Source: G965202665 sp965243835 (GTDB lineage: Bacteria > Actinomycetota > Acidimicrobiia > Spongiisociales > Spongiisociaceae). Taken from it: a stretch of 64,000 nt of DNA. A program made the position numbers and the translations under genes. Where the stretch lies: contig OZ251578.1 of assembly GCA_965243835.1 (NCBI GenBank), positions 1,054,001 through 1,118,000 of the forward strand, read 5' to 3'. The notes beneath the pieces are model-generated. The model was not told the DNA's origin. It made no database searches and saw only the letters and a list, made by a program, of their open reading frames with translations. Positions 1 through 8,936 of the stretch are shown in pieces. The stretch's first letter is position 1. Every line of letters begins with the position of its first letter.

Positions 1-573
1 CTGCGGGCGGCGGCGGGCGCCGGGGCGCCCCCCCTGCTCAACTCGGCTTCCCTGGAGCGGATGGACGCTTTGCAGCTGGCGGTGGAGCATGGGGCGGCGG
101 CGATCGTCACCTCCTCCGGGGCGGAAGGGATGCCCTCCGACGCCGGGGAGCGGATCGACAACGCCTCCCGGATGACGGAGGCGGCCCTGGGGCTGGGGAT
201 GGCCGAAGATGATGTTTACGTAGACCCGTTGGTGTTCCCGATTTCCGTGGACGGATCCTACGGGTTGCATGTTTTGGACGCCATCCGGGGGTTGCGGGAG
301 CGGTTCGGGCCGGGGATTCACATCACCGGCGGCTTGAGCAACATTTCGTTTGGGATTCCCGCCCGGCGCCTAATGAACGCCGCTTTCATAAACCTGGCGG
401 TGGAGGCGGGGGCGGACAGCGGGATCATCGACCCGGTGATGAACCCGGTGGCCGAGGCCCTGGCCGCCGACCGGGAATCCCCCGGTTACCGGCTGGCCTG
501 CGACACCCTGCTCGGCAAAGACGAGTTCTGCATGAACTACATAAACGCCTGGCGGTCCGGCGGGTTGGCCTAG
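1..573 (+). CDS. Pterin-binding methyltransferase-like protein (partial, 5' end outside window)
   Basis: The reading frame is open from base 1, so the N-terminus lies to the left; about 190 residues are visible. The segment PLLNSASLER followed by AAAIVTSSGAEGMP and a late HITGGLSNISFG stretch match the C-terminal half of a dihydropteroate-synthase-type TIM barrel. The GLSN.SFG signature is typical of methyltetrahydrofolate:corrinoid/B12-dependent methyltransferases rather than of FolP. These enzymes bind methyl-tetrahydrofolate and move its methyl group to or from a corrinoid protein. A catabolic demethylation role fits the neighbouring dehydrogenases but is inferred. The gene converges on the dehydrogenase gene that follows. 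An inverted repeat (TCCCGG, 6-base loop, CCGGGA) at 581-598 lies just past the stop; it has no T-run, so a terminator role is unproven. Confidence 0.75.
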   Translation: MRAAAGAGAPPLLNSASLERMDALQLAVEHGAAAIVTSSGAEGMPSDAGERIDNASRMTEAALGLGMAEDDVYVDPLVFPISVDGSYGLHVLDAIRGLRERFGPGIHITGGLSNISFGIPARRLMNAAFINLAVEAGADSGIIDPVMNPVAEALAADRESPGYRLACDTLLGKDEFCMNYINAWRSGGLA

Positions 574-624
574 GCGCGCGTCCCGGCGTCTTCCGGGAAC
601 GGGGGGAAAAACCGGCTCTGTGCG

Positions 625-1689
625 TTATCGGCCGGGGACGGCTTCCAACAAGGCCTCGGTCACCTCGGAGGTGGTTCCGGTTCCTCCCAGGTCGGGGGTG
701 CGGGGGCCGGCGCCGGCCACCTGTTCCACCGCCGCCATCACGCGCCGGGCGGCGGTCGCTTCCCCTAAATGATCCAGCATCAGGGCCGCGCTCCACACTG
801 CGGCCAGCGGGTTGGCTTTGCCCTGTCCGGCGATGTCGGGGGCGGAGCCGTGCACCGGTTCGAACAGGCTGGGCGCGGTCCCGGCCGGGTTCAGGTTGGC
901 GGAGGGGGCCATTCCCATGGACCCCATCAGGGCCGCTCCGATGTCGGCCAGAATGTCGCCGAACAGGTTGGAGGCCACCACCACATCCAAGTTCTCCGGG
1001 TTGGAAATAAAGGCGGCCGCCAAAGCGTCGATCAGGTAGGAGGAGACCTCCACCTCCGGATAGTCCTCCGCCACTTGCTCCACCACCTCGTCCCACATCA
1101 CCGAGCAGTACTGCAGGGCGTTGGATTTGGTGGCCGACGCCAAGCGCCGGGAGCGGGCGCGGGCCGTCTCGAACCCGTAGCGCACCAGCCGCTCCACTCC
1201 GCGCCGGGTGTAAACCGAGGTCTGGGTGGCCACCTCCCATTCCGTTCCGGCCGCCAGCCGCCCGCCTTGGCCGGCGTACTCCCCTTCGGTGTTTTCACGC
1301 ACCAGCATTATGTCGATGTGGCGGTGGTCCTTGCGGGCCAGGGTGGGGCGGACGCCCGGCAAAGCCCGGATGGGGCGCAGGTTCACGTACTGGTCGAAGG
1401 CCTGCCGGATGGGGAGCAGCAGCCCCCACAGCGAAACATGGTCGGGCACCCCCGGATACCCGACCGCCCCCAGCAGGATGGCGTCCGCCTTCTCCAGTTC
1501 CGCGCGCCAGTCGTCGGGCATCATCCTCCCGTGCTTGGCGTACCACCGGCACGACCAGGGATATTCGATCGTTTCCAAGAGGACGCCGTCCGGGGAGGCC
1601 GCCGCCTGCGCCACCGCCAACCCCGCTTCCGTAACTTCCCGGCCCACCCCGTCCCCGGGTATGACCGCAATCCGGTAGCGCCCGCCCAT
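625..1689 (-). CDS. Tartrate/D-malate/isopropylmalate dehydrogenase family protein
   Basis: This 354-residue protein is a full-length member of the NAD-dependent beta-decarboxylating dehydrogenase family, which oxidises 2-hydroxy acids and then decarboxylates them. The N-terminal IAVIPGDGVGREV, the substrate loop VRENTEGEYAGQGGR, the metal-binding SNLFGDILADIGAAL and the nucleotide loop EPVHGSAPDIAGQGKANP are all present. The loop EGEYAGQGGR resembles tartrate and D-malate dehydrogenases (TtuC/DmlA) more than LeuB or Icd. The start ATG follows closely on the alcohol dehydrogenase gene on the same strand, with 14 bases between them, so the two are probably co-transcribed. The exact substrate cannot be read from sequence alone. 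Confidence 0.85.
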   Translation of the reverse strand: MGGRYRIAVIPGDGVGREVTEAGLAVAQAAASPDGVLLETIEYPWSCRWYAKHGRMMPDDWRAELEKADAILLGAVGYPGVPDHVSLWGLLLPIRQAFDQYVNLRPIRALPGVRPTLARKDHRHIDIMLVRENTEGEYAGQGGRLAAGTEWEVATQTSVYTRRGVERLVRYGFETARARSRRLASATKSNALQYCSVMWDEVVEQVAEDYPEVEVSSYLIDALAAAFISNPENLDVVVASNLFGDILADIGAALMGSMGMAPSANLNPAGTAPSLFEPVHGSAPDIAGQGKANPLAAVWSAALMLDHLGEATAARRVMAAVEQVAGAGPRTPDLGGTGTTSEVTEALLEAVPGR

Positions 1690-1703
1690 CGCCCGTCCCC
1701 GGT

Positions 1704-2726
1704 TTACCAGCCGTCGCCGAAGGTAACCACCGAACGCAAGGTTTCCCCGGCGCGCAGGGCGTCCAACGCCGGGTTGATTTCATCAAGCGGGATGCGGTTG
1801 TCCAGCAGGTGGTCGGTGGTGATCGCCCCCGACCGGTGCAGGTCGATGACTTCCCGGATGTCGCGGGGGGTGAAACCGCGCGAGCCGGCCACCGCCGACT
1901 CGCTCCAGATCAGGCGCATGGGAATCACCGGCAACGGTTCCAGGCTGGAGCCGACCGCGATCACCCGGCAACCGATCCCGGCGGCGGCCAGCGCCTGCTC
2001 GTACGCCGCCGCCGAGCCCGCCGTCTGCAGAATCACGTCCGGTCCGCCCGGCCCGGCGACGCGGGCGATGTCGTCCACCAGGTTTTCGTCGCTGCGCAGG
2101 ACGGCCTCCGCCCCCAGGCGGGACGCCAGCTCCAGTTTGGCGGGGGAGCGGCTGACCGCGATCACCCGGCACCCCAGATGACGGGCCAACTGCACCGCGT
2201 TGGAGCCGATCCCGCCCACTCCGAACACCACCACCGTTTCCTCCGGCTCGACGCGGGCGATGCGCACCAGGGCGTGGTAGGGGGTGGCCACCGCATCGGT
2301 CAGCACCGCGATGGCGGCCGGGTCGTCGGCGGGCGAAACCGGGATGACGCTCCGTTCCGCCACCACCGTCTTTTCGGCGAACGCCCCGTGAAACTCCACC
2401 CCCATCCGGCGCACGGACAGGCACATGTTGACCCGCCCCGCCCGGCAGATGCGGCACTCCCCGCAGTGGTCGATGTAATACATCGCCACCGGCGTTCCCG
2501 GTTTTATTTCCACTCCCGGCCCGACCGCGGACACCACCCCCGCCGCCTCATGCCCGGGCACTATGGGCAACGTGGAATCAAACCCGCCTTTCTGCAGGAA
2601 AACATCGCTCCCGCACACCCCGGCCGCCCGCACCTCCACCGCCACCCGCCCCGGCCCGGGGACGGGGTCGGGTATTTCCTCCAGTTGCAGGGGCCGGTGG
2701 TATTCCCGGAGCAGGGCGGCTTGCAT
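1704..2726 (-). CDS. Zinc-dependent medium-chain alcohol dehydrogenase
   Basis: The 340-residue protein has the layout of the zinc-binding MDR family. It shows the catalytic-zinc cysteine in GVCGSDVF, GHEAAGVV, the four-cysteine structural-zinc loop CGECRICRAGRVNMC near residues 92-106, and a Rossmann segment VVFGVGGIGSNAVQLA near residues 165-180. It should oxidise an alcohol with NAD(P). The closest look-alikes by eye are sorbitol- or 6-hydroxycyclohexene-carboxyl-CoA-dehydrogenase-like enzymes, but the substrate is unknown. It lies directly upstream of the decarboxylating dehydrogenase and 39 bases downstream of the Cys-motif protein gene, all on the minus strand, which suggests a three-gene catabolic operon. 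Confidence 0.85.
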   Translation of the reverse strand: MQAALLREYHRPLQLEEIPDPVPGPGRVAVEVRAAGVCGSDVFLQKGGFDSTLPIVPGHEAAGVVSAVGPGVEIKPGTPVAMYYIDHCGECRICRAGRVNMCLSVRRMGVEFHGAFAEKTVVAERSVIPVSPADDPAAIAVLTDAVATPYHALVRIARVEPEETVVVFGVGGIGSNAVQLARHLGCRVIAVSRSPAKLELASRLGAEAVLRSDENLVDDIARVAGPGGPDVILQTAGSAAAYEQALAAAGIGCRVIAVGSSLEPLPVIPMRLIWSESAVAGSRGFTPRDIREVIDLHRSGAITTDHLLDNRIPLDEINPALDALRAGETLRSVVTFGDGW

Positions 2727-2765
2727 TAGCGGGCGGCGCCGGGGAGGGGGGCGGTTGCGGCTGGT

Positions 2766-3893
2766 TCAGCCCAGTCCGGGCAGGCCCAAGGCCCCGGCGT
2801 CGGGCATTTCCGGAGCGTCGAAATGGGAGGAACCGAAAGCCTCCGGTTTGACGCGTCCCACCCGCTCGTAATATTCGGCGGGGACCTGCGTGGGGTCTTT
2901 GAACATTTGCCACTGGCAACGTTGGCGGGCCTCCTGGTCCCGGTCCGTGTCCGGGTAGACGGGGGGGTCCACCACCCGCACCGGGTAGCCGAACCGGTCC
3001 ATCGGCATCTCCTCCATCAGGATGATGCAGTGGGCGCAGTACAGGCACACCCCCTTCTGGTAATGATTCCAGGAGGCTTCCTCCTGGGAGACGCCCCAGT
3101 TGTAGGGGGGTTGCATGCGGGCGGGGGTGTTCTCGATCCAGTCGCCGCGGATGGTGCGCTGTCCGGAACCGCACGGGTCGAAGCGGACGATGAACCGGTC
3201 GTCGGTTTCCTCCAGTTCGAAGTCCCCGGTCCGCTCCGGGCCGACCAAGTGGCCCCGCATGGCCTCGCACGCCACCAGCATCAGGGCCTCCAGGCCCTCG
3301 TCCCAAGGGTGCTGGTCGATGTCGAACTTTTCGTAACGCCAGGCGAACAGGGGCACCAGCAGTTTCTGGAACATATCCACGATCCCCTGGCTTCCGTGCC
3401 GTTCCTGGATTTCCGACATCAACCCGTAGGTGTGGTCCACATCCCGGTCGTGGGTCTGCCGCCAGGTTTCTTTCATGCGATCCAAGGCGGCTTCCGCCTC
3501 CTCCGCTTGGGCGCGGTGAATATGGGCCAGCAACTCCCGTTGCTGACGTTTGTACGAGTCCCAATGCCGATGCGCGTTCCAGGGGGAGCCGTCGGGCAGG
3601 GCGATCTTGGAAACGATTTGGGCGTTGATGTCCGCCAACTCGTCGGCGGCGGTTCCCCGTTCTTTGAGGAAGCCGTTCAGGTCGTTGATCCACTGCCGAT
3701 ACAGGCTGAAGCACACGTTGGCCTCGTCGGTGAAATAGTCGGCCAGCTCGGCGGCGTGATCCCAGTTTCCCTCGGCCACCGCCGCTTTGATCTTGCGGTA
3801 GGTGGAGATCTTCTGGTCCTCCCACGAACCGAGTCGCACCCTGCGTCCGAGTATCTCGGAGAACTCAATCCGGGTGTCGGCGACGGCGGTCAT
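2766..3893 (-). CDS. Unrecognised Cys-motif protein, copy A (FDPCGSG...CLYCAHC)
   Basis: I do not recognise a named function for this 375-residue soluble protein. The N-terminal 170 residues look helical and charged. The C-terminal half carries RFDPCGSGQR, GVCLYCAHC and CQWQMFK, so five cysteines are clustered in a way that suggests a metal or cofactor site. A second copy lies at 11689-12735 and shares the order of all these motifs, including the N-terminal LGxRVRxGxWxDQ...K segment and GPERxGDxxLxExxDR. No signal peptide or membrane segment is visible. The gene heads the minus-strand set with the two dehydrogenases and is divergent from isomerase-like copy A, leaving an 89-base shared promoter region. 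Copy A has a Gly/Pro-rich C-terminal extension of about 15 residues that copy B lacks. Confidence 0.7.
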   Translation of the reverse strand: MTAVADTRIEFSEILGRRVRLGSWEDQKISTYRKIKAAVAEGNWDHAAELADYFTDEANVCFSLYRQWINDLNGFLKERGTAADELADINAQIVSKIALPDGSPWNAHRHWDSYKRQQRELLAHIHRAQAEEAEAALDRMKETWRQTHDRDVDHTYGLMSEIQERHGSQGIVDMFQKLLVPLFAWRYEKFDIDQHPWDEGLEALMLVACEAMRGHLVGPERTGDFELEETDDRFIVRFDPCGSGQRTIRGDWIENTPARMQPPYNWGVSQEEASWNHYQKGVCLYCAHCIILMEEMPMDRFGYPVRVVDPPVYPDTDRDQEARQRCQWQMFKDPTQVPAEYYERVGRVKPEAFGSSHFDAPEMPDAGALGLPGLG

Positions 3894-3982
3894 AATCTGC
3901 CTCCCTTGCGATTGCGGTTAAGCTTGCGCTCTTTACCCTAGTCTTGTCCCCGCCGGAGCGCAGGGAAGGAGGAGGTGTTTTC

Positions 3983-5428
3983 ATGCCCGACCAGCCGCGA
4001 GTGGCCTTGTTGATGCCCTACTGGACTTTCTGGGAGCCGAGCGTGGGCGGTCCCGGGTTTCGCCGGGAGCGGGAGGCCCTGTTGGAGGAGGCGGCGCGGC
4101 GTTTGGCCGGGGCGGGGGAGGAGGACGGGGGGCTGGAAATAGTGTGGCGGGGGCTGGTGGATTCCACGGAGGCCGGGGAGCGGGCGGCGGGGGAAATCTC
4201 CGGGGTGGGAGCCGATGCGGTTTTGGTGGCGCAGACCATGGCCGCCCCGCCGATGTACGCCAAGACCGCCCTGGACGGGTTGCCGGATACGCCGGTCATC
4301 GTGTGGGCCGCGCAACGTTCCCGCAGCATCTGGGTGGGATTCGACCAGTACGACATCACCGCCCAGGGGGCGACGGTGGGAACCCCGATGCTGACCAACG
4401 TGCTGGGCCGGGAGGGCCGTCCTTTCGAGTTGGCGACGGGGGCGGCGGCGGACGGGGAGGTCTACCCGCGCCTAGTGCGGATCATCCGGGCGGCGGCCGC
4501 GGCCCGGTCCGTGTCCCGGGCCCGCATCGCCCGGGTGGGGCGTCCGATGGACGGCTACGCGTGCGTGGACGCGGACGATGGCGAGTTGCGCCGCGCCGCC
4601 GGGATAGAAGTAGTAGCGGTTTCCCCCGACGAGGTGGCCGACCGCTATCGGGAATGCCGGGATGTTTCCCGGGTGGAAACCGAAATCAGGGAGCGGTTCG
4701 CGCCGGAGACGGAAGGGGAGGGGGGCGAGGGCGGTTTGGCGCGCGCCCGTTCCCTGCGCTTGGCGGCCGCTTTGGAGGAACTGGACCGGGAGGGCGGATT
4801 CGACGCCGGGGCGATGAACTGCCATGTACCCCAGATCCGATACGCGGAGGACCCGGGGGTGACTCCCTGTTTCGCTTTGGGCCGGGAAACCACGCGCGGA
4901 GTTCCCTGGACATGCACCGGGGACGTGGTGACCGCGGTGGCCATGCTGGTGGCCAAGCGGTTGGCCGGGGCCGCCTTGTACCACGAGGTGGAGGCGATCG
5001 ACTTCGTGCGGGAGGAGACGGCCATCGCCAACTCCGGGGAGCACGACTTGGCCTGGTGCCCTGACGATGTGCGGCCGCGTCTGGGACCCAACCCCTGGTT
5101 TTTGTCCGACCCGCTGACCGGGGTGAGCGTTTGGTTCGAGTTGCCTCCCGGCCCGGCCACCCTGGTCGGTTTCACTCCCCACCACGCCGAGCCGAGCGGT
5201 TTTCGCCTGATAGCCGCCGAAGGCGACATAACCGAACGCTCTTTCCCCGACAGCCCCACCGTGGGCGGGGCCTTCCGGTTCGCCGGGGACGACCCGGTGG
5301 GGGAGGTGTGGAGCCGCTGGGCGCGGGCCGGGGTGAACCACCACAGCGCCTGCGCCCCCGGCCGCATCGCCGATCAGGTGGCGATAGCGGCCCGCTACCT
5401 GAAAATAGGCTTCGTCCAAGTCTCGTAA
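3983..5428 (+). CDS. L-fucose/L-arabinose isomerase-fold protein, copy A
   Basis: The 481-residue protein has the fold signature of the L-fucose/L-arabinose isomerase family. An N-terminal Rossmann-like region (VALLMPYWTFWE, VAQTMAAPPMY) precedes a central MNCHVP...PCFALGRET segment, PWTCTGDVVTAVAMLVAKRL, and a C-terminal beta-rich domain. Family members interconvert aldoses and ketoses with Mn2+. Several expected metal-binding Glu/Asp positions cannot be assigned with certainty here, so an isomerase activity on this substrate is inferred. I chose the ATG at 3983 because GGAGGAGGT lies 7-8 bases upstream; an in-frame ATG at 3944 has no such site. The gene is divergent from Cys-motif copy A and stops 4 bases before the convergent DUF262 gene. 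Confidence 0.65.
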   Translation: MPDQPRVALLMPYWTFWEPSVGGPGFRREREALLEEAARRLAGAGEEDGGLEIVWRGLVDSTEAGERAAGEISGVGADAVLVAQTMAAPPMYAKTALDGLPDTPVIVWAAQRSRSIWVGFDQYDITAQGATVGTPMLTNVLGREGRPFELATGAAADGEVYPRLVRIIRAAAAARSVSRARIARVGRPMDGYACVDADDGELRRAAGIEVVAVSPDEVADRYRECRDVSRVETEIRERFAPETEGEGGEGGLARARSLRLAAALEELDREGGFDAGAMNCHVPQIRYAEDPGVTPCFALGRETTRGVPWTCTGDVVTAVAMLVAKRLAGAALYHEVEAIDFVREETAIANSGEHDLAWCPDDVRPRLGPNPWFLSDPLTGVSVWFELPPGPATLVGFTPHHAEPSGFRLIAAEGDITERSFPDSPTVGGAFRFAGDDPVGEVWSRWARAGVNHHSACAPGRIADQVAIAARYLKIGFVQVS

Positions 5429-5432
5429 ACCA

Positions 5433-7538
5433 TCACCCCTCGGTTTCCACCAGATAATCAAACGACTGCCGAATAAGCCCCATAACATACGGTAATTCGC
5501 TTGGGCTTTGGATGGATGTTGTGGCTTTAACGCGTCCCCACCCTCTATCAGGGGGCACTTCTTCAGTTATGTTACGGGGATCGTATAGTTCGGCAGACGG
5601 CATATACAACCCTATGCCTACAGATCGGTCGTTACCGGTTACATTGATAAAGTTCGTACCTTCCAATTTATACGCTACATAAAATTTTCTGAAGTCTTCC
5701 ACCACTCCGGGATCGAGGGTTTTAACCTCGTTCGACAACTGAAGGAATAGACTATGCATGGCGGCACCCGGCTTAAGGTATTGATGATCGTCAAGAATAT
5801 AATTAGAATATCTAGCCGCTGTCGTCGTTCTCTTGGCTGGTCGGTACCGGTTCAGGATTTCGTCTGACAAAGACGGGTAGGGCCACACCTCTAAAGCCTG
5901 CGTAGACAGGATACCGGCCCGGTCCAAAATAGCTTGCTCGGTCCATTCTTCAGTGTCGCCCAATGACCGGTTGAGGAACAGCGGCGAATCCCGGAACCCC
6001 TTTTCCATATCCCGTTTCTCGGCAAAAGGCCGGTCGCTATATTCGCTATTGTATCCCGTCAAGGTGAGGTTGCCGAGAGTGTGCAGTAACTCCGAATGAA
6101 CACGTTCCCAATCTTCTCCCAGCCCCTCTCGCCACTCTCGGGACAGGTTTTCGTTTTGGGGCATTATATGCTCAATAGTATACTCATTGACGGATACCGG
6201 CTCTTTGCGCTCAAAGTTTTCCAACTTCCGCAATAGATATTCGCGACGCTGAAAATGGTAGACGTCTTTTCTTATGAGATGGTTGTGAAATTCGTGATCC
6301 TCGGGATAACGTCTGTTGCCTGTTAGAAGCGAAAACTCGGCTTTGAAGCTTTCCAGGTAGTTATCTTTATCTATTTTTCTCGCAAATGACTCAAAGGTCT
6401 TGTTCATAGAATTAGTAGGTATGTCACAGACGGCGCGACGAAATACATAACTCTCCACCAACTTGACCGTGGTGAGAAATCCTTCATATGTCAGCATGTT
6501 GCTTTCATAGTCATCATACATTTCCAACAAGAGCGGATACACGACGTTGGCTCTTAATTGATGAATATCAAAAAACACCTTGGCTAGTTGCGTATCTTGT
6601 TCTTTGCCGAGGGTAAGCGCGCAATAATACTGGGAAAACTTGTATACATCTTGGAGTATATCGGCAATATCCTGCTTACTGTCATGTCTGAAATCCTTGA
6701 ATTCTTCATAGACCTTGCCAATTTTGGGCGTAGTCCCCATTTTTACCGTCAAATAGTGACGCATAAAATAATCGAAGTCTTCCGCATAGGGTTCTTGCCC
6801 AAATGATGTTTCCATAGGATACCAGTGGTTATTATATAACTTCTCTTGTTTCTCGAATTCTTGGTCCATCAGCACAAAGTTGCGAATCAAGTCGGCTTGG
6901 CTTAGTTCCTTGCCAGTGGAGTTCATGCTTTCAAATATAAGTTGCGGGTTGTCATGCTCCCGATTTAAGGAAATATCGACGATAGCCAGTTTTTCCAAAC
7001 CCCGGCACAGCGACCGTAAATCTTTTGATTGTTTGATATAGCCTTGAAACAATTCGAAGTTTTTGGTAATGCGATAGGATGCCTCTTTCGGCGACGGACT
7101 CTGATTTGCCAAGGCTAGATAAGTGTCCTTGTCCGTTTTGCTCAGGAGAAGTTTGTAACGCCGTTCATCGCTCTCTTCCGAGTTGAGCAGGTAGTAGTTG
7201 CGGAGCTTGTTGGTGGAAAAGCCATCTATGACTTCATCACTGCCCTCGAGATGACGTGCCAAAGCTTCGACGAGAAGCGAAACGGTGGTCAGCCGTTGCT
7301 GGCCGTCTATGACCAGCAACGGGGAATACCCGGTCACTGAATACATATCCTTTTCGATGTACACGATGGACCCCAGAAAATGGGCCCGAATGTCATCGTT
7401 GGCGCCGGTGCGGATGATGTCCTCCCACAGCTGGCGGCATTCCGGCTCGGTCCAAGAGTAGGTCCGCTGGTAAATGGGTACCGCAAACTGCTCGGACTTC
7501 CGAAGAAACTTCAGAAGTTGCGTCTCACTTGCTTTCAT
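5433..7538 (-). CDS. DUF262/DUF1524 (GmrSD-like) nuclease with C-terminal DUF5655-like domain
   Basis: This 701-residue protein has an N-terminal DUF262 domain. VPIYQRTYSWTE and the nucleotide-binding signature VIDGQQRLTTVSLL lie near residues 17-28 and 75-89. A DUF1524 His-Asn nuclease region follows at about residues 455-530 (YTIEHIMPQN, LGNLTLTGYN, FAEKR). The last 120 residues resemble DUF5655. GmrSD-family proteins are modification-dependent type IV restriction enzymes, and BrxU and other phage-defence nucleases share this architecture. A strong AGAAAGGAAA ribosome site precedes the ATG. The gene follows a DNA methyltransferase gene with a 28-base gap on the same strand, so the two form a restriction-modification-like operon. 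Its base composition is much richer in A and T than the flanks, a sign of recent acquisition. The target modification is unknown. Confidence 0.85.
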   Translation of the reverse strand: MKASETQLLKFLRKSEQFAVPIYQRTYSWTEPECRQLWEDIIRTGANDDIRAHFLGSIVYIEKDMYSVTGYSPLLVIDGQQRLTTVSLLVEALARHLEGSDEVIDGFSTNKLRNYYLLNSEESDERRYKLLLSKTDKDTYLALANQSPSPKEASYRITKNFELFQGYIKQSKDLRSLCRGLEKLAIVDISLNREHDNPQLIFESMNSTGKELSQADLIRNFVLMDQEFEKQEKLYNNHWYPMETSFGQEPYAEDFDYFMRHYLTVKMGTTPKIGKVYEEFKDFRHDSKQDIADILQDVYKFSQYYCALTLGKEQDTQLAKVFFDIHQLRANVVYPLLLEMYDDYESNMLTYEGFLTTVKLVESYVFRRAVCDIPTNSMNKTFESFARKIDKDNYLESFKAEFSLLTGNRRYPEDHEFHNHLIRKDVYHFQRREYLLRKLENFERKEPVSVNEYTIEHIMPQNENLSREWREGLGEDWERVHSELLHTLGNLTLTGYNSEYSDRPFAEKRDMEKGFRDSPLFLNRSLGDTEEWTEQAILDRAGILSTQALEVWPYPSLSDEILNRYRPAKRTTTAARYSNYILDDHQYLKPGAAMHSLFLQLSNEVKTLDPGVVEDFRKFYVAYKLEGTNFINVTGNDRSVGIGLYMPSAELYDPRNITEEVPPDRGWGRVKATTSIQSPSELPYVMGLIRQSFDYLVETEG

Positions 7539-7566
7539 TGGTAGTTTCCTTTCTAGTGATTACCGA

Positions 7567-8805
7567 TTACGGTATGCTAGTATGAACCGATTGGTAGTAC
7601 TTAAATTTACGTTCGCGAAGCGGGTCGGCGGCGGGCGGGCTCGGGTCGGTGGTGGTTCTTTCTGGGATGTCCGGGGGGCGGATGATTTTGATTTCGGCGT
7701 CGGCGAGCAGGGCCCCTTGTCGGCCTTCTTCCATCGCCAGGTCCGGGTTTTGGCCGTCCACCGCGTAGTGGAATTTGTGGAACTGCCGTCGTAGCACGGT
7801 CATGGCGCGGGGGTTTATGTCGCAGGCGATCCACTGCCGTCCCAGCCGTTCCGCCGCTACCGGAACGTAGGCGCACCCGGCGAACGGGTCCAGCACCACG
7901 TCTCCGGGATTGGAGGAGGAGCTGATGATGCGCTCGGCGAGGGCGACCGGTTTCTGGGTGGGGTAGCCGGTCCGTTCCGGGTCGGTGCTGCCGATATAGG
8001 GAATGTCCCACACATCCCGCATGTTCACCAGGTTGTAAACCCCGGTCTCGTCTTGGAAGAACTCGGCCGACCCTCCTCCGTAATTAACCACCCCCGGTTT
8101 CCGCGACTTGGATTTCGTATACGACTTCTCCCTGGGTTGGTTGTAGGTCCAACGCGCGGATTTGGAATAGAAGAAAATAGTGTCGTGTTTGCTGGAAAAC
8201 CGGGTTCGGGAGGCCCCGCCCGTCCGGTATGACCAAACGATTTCGTTGCGAAACCTTTTGCGTCCGAACACCGCGTCCAAAAGGAGGCGCAGATAGGAGT
8301 TGGCGGCGGCGTCGCAGTGCAGAAACAGCGAGCCGGTCGGTTTCAGCACCCGGCGCATCTCGATGAGGCGGATGGCCATGTAGGACAGGTAGGCGGCGTG
8401 CCCGTCGGAGTGGGAGTAGCGGGCGGCCTCGATCACCTTGGCCGCCGCCTGGTACTGCTCCTCGAGCTTGTCCAGCCATTCCTCGTGAACGTCTTCCTCC
8501 CATTTCCAGATGTCGGAGAACCCGGCGGCGGCCGCTCCGTTGTCCGGCGGCCATTCGATACCGGCCGCCTCCGCCTCGGCCCGGCTTGCGCTTCCCCAGT
8601 CGGCCAAGGTGCGCTTCTCCAGGGCCAGCTCCTCGGGGGACAGGGGCGGTTTCAGGTCGCCGGTGAAGTCGTAGTTCTTGGCGAAGGGCGGGTCGGTAAC
8701 GACCAGATCCACAGTTTCGTTGTCCATGGCCGTCAGCATCTCCAAGTTGTCGGCGATCACCACAGTGCGGTGCAACGGGTGCGGGTTCGCTTGTTGGGCG
8801 GTCAT
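7567..8805 (-). CDS. Site-specific DNA methyltransferase (beta-class, N6-adenine or N4-cytosine)
   Basis: The 412-residue protein has the permuted motif order of beta-class amino-methyltransferases. The catalytic motif IV VVTDPPFAKNYDF comes first (about residues 34-46), then VLKPTGSLFLHCD and a target-recognition region. GYPTQKPVALAERII and the AdoMet-binding DPFAGCAYVPVAAERLGR come near the C-terminus. It should methylate an exocyclic amino group at a specific site. It is upstream of and co-directional with the DUF262 nuclease gene. The last 15 or so codons (RERKFKYYQSVHTSIP) are AT-rich like the nuclease gene, whereas the rest is GC-rich like the host, so the 3' end appears to have been exchanged. 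A related but truncated methyltransferase with an HNH domain lies at 15.0-16.0 kb. Confidence 0.85.
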   Translation of the reverse strand: MTAQQANPHPLHRTVVIADNLEMLTAMDNETVDLVVTDPPFAKNYDFTGDLKPPLSPEELALEKRTLADWGSASRAEAEAAGIEWPPDNGAAAAGFSDIWKWEEDVHEEWLDKLEEQYQAAAKVIEAARYSHSDGHAAYLSYMAIRLIEMRRVLKPTGSLFLHCDAAANSYLRLLLDAVFGRKRFRNEIVWSYRTGGASRTRFSSKHDTIFFYSKSARWTYNQPREKSYTKSKSRKPGVVNYGGGSAEFFQDETGVYNLVNMRDVWDIPYIGSTDPERTGYPTQKPVALAERIISSSSNPGDVVLDPFAGCAYVPVAAERLGRQWIACDINPRAMTVLRRQFHKFHYAVDGQNPDLAMEEGRQGALLADAEIKIIRPPDIPERTTTDPSPPAADPLRERKFKYYQSVHTSIP

Positions 8806-8936
8806 TATCCTTGCTCCTTGACGGCCGGGGAATTTCCCGGATTTCCGATTGCGCCCTTCAACCTAAACCGGCGGTGTGACATTTTACCGGCCAGGCCTCC
8901 CGGCGCCCCCGCCGAGCGTCGCCGCACCCCGCCGAA

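Noticed and set aside
769..2181. 470-residue plus-strand frame opposite the dehydrogenase genes
   Set aside because: It is the antisense shadow of two clear minus-strand enzymes; the translation is Gly/Arg/His-rich and has no family features.
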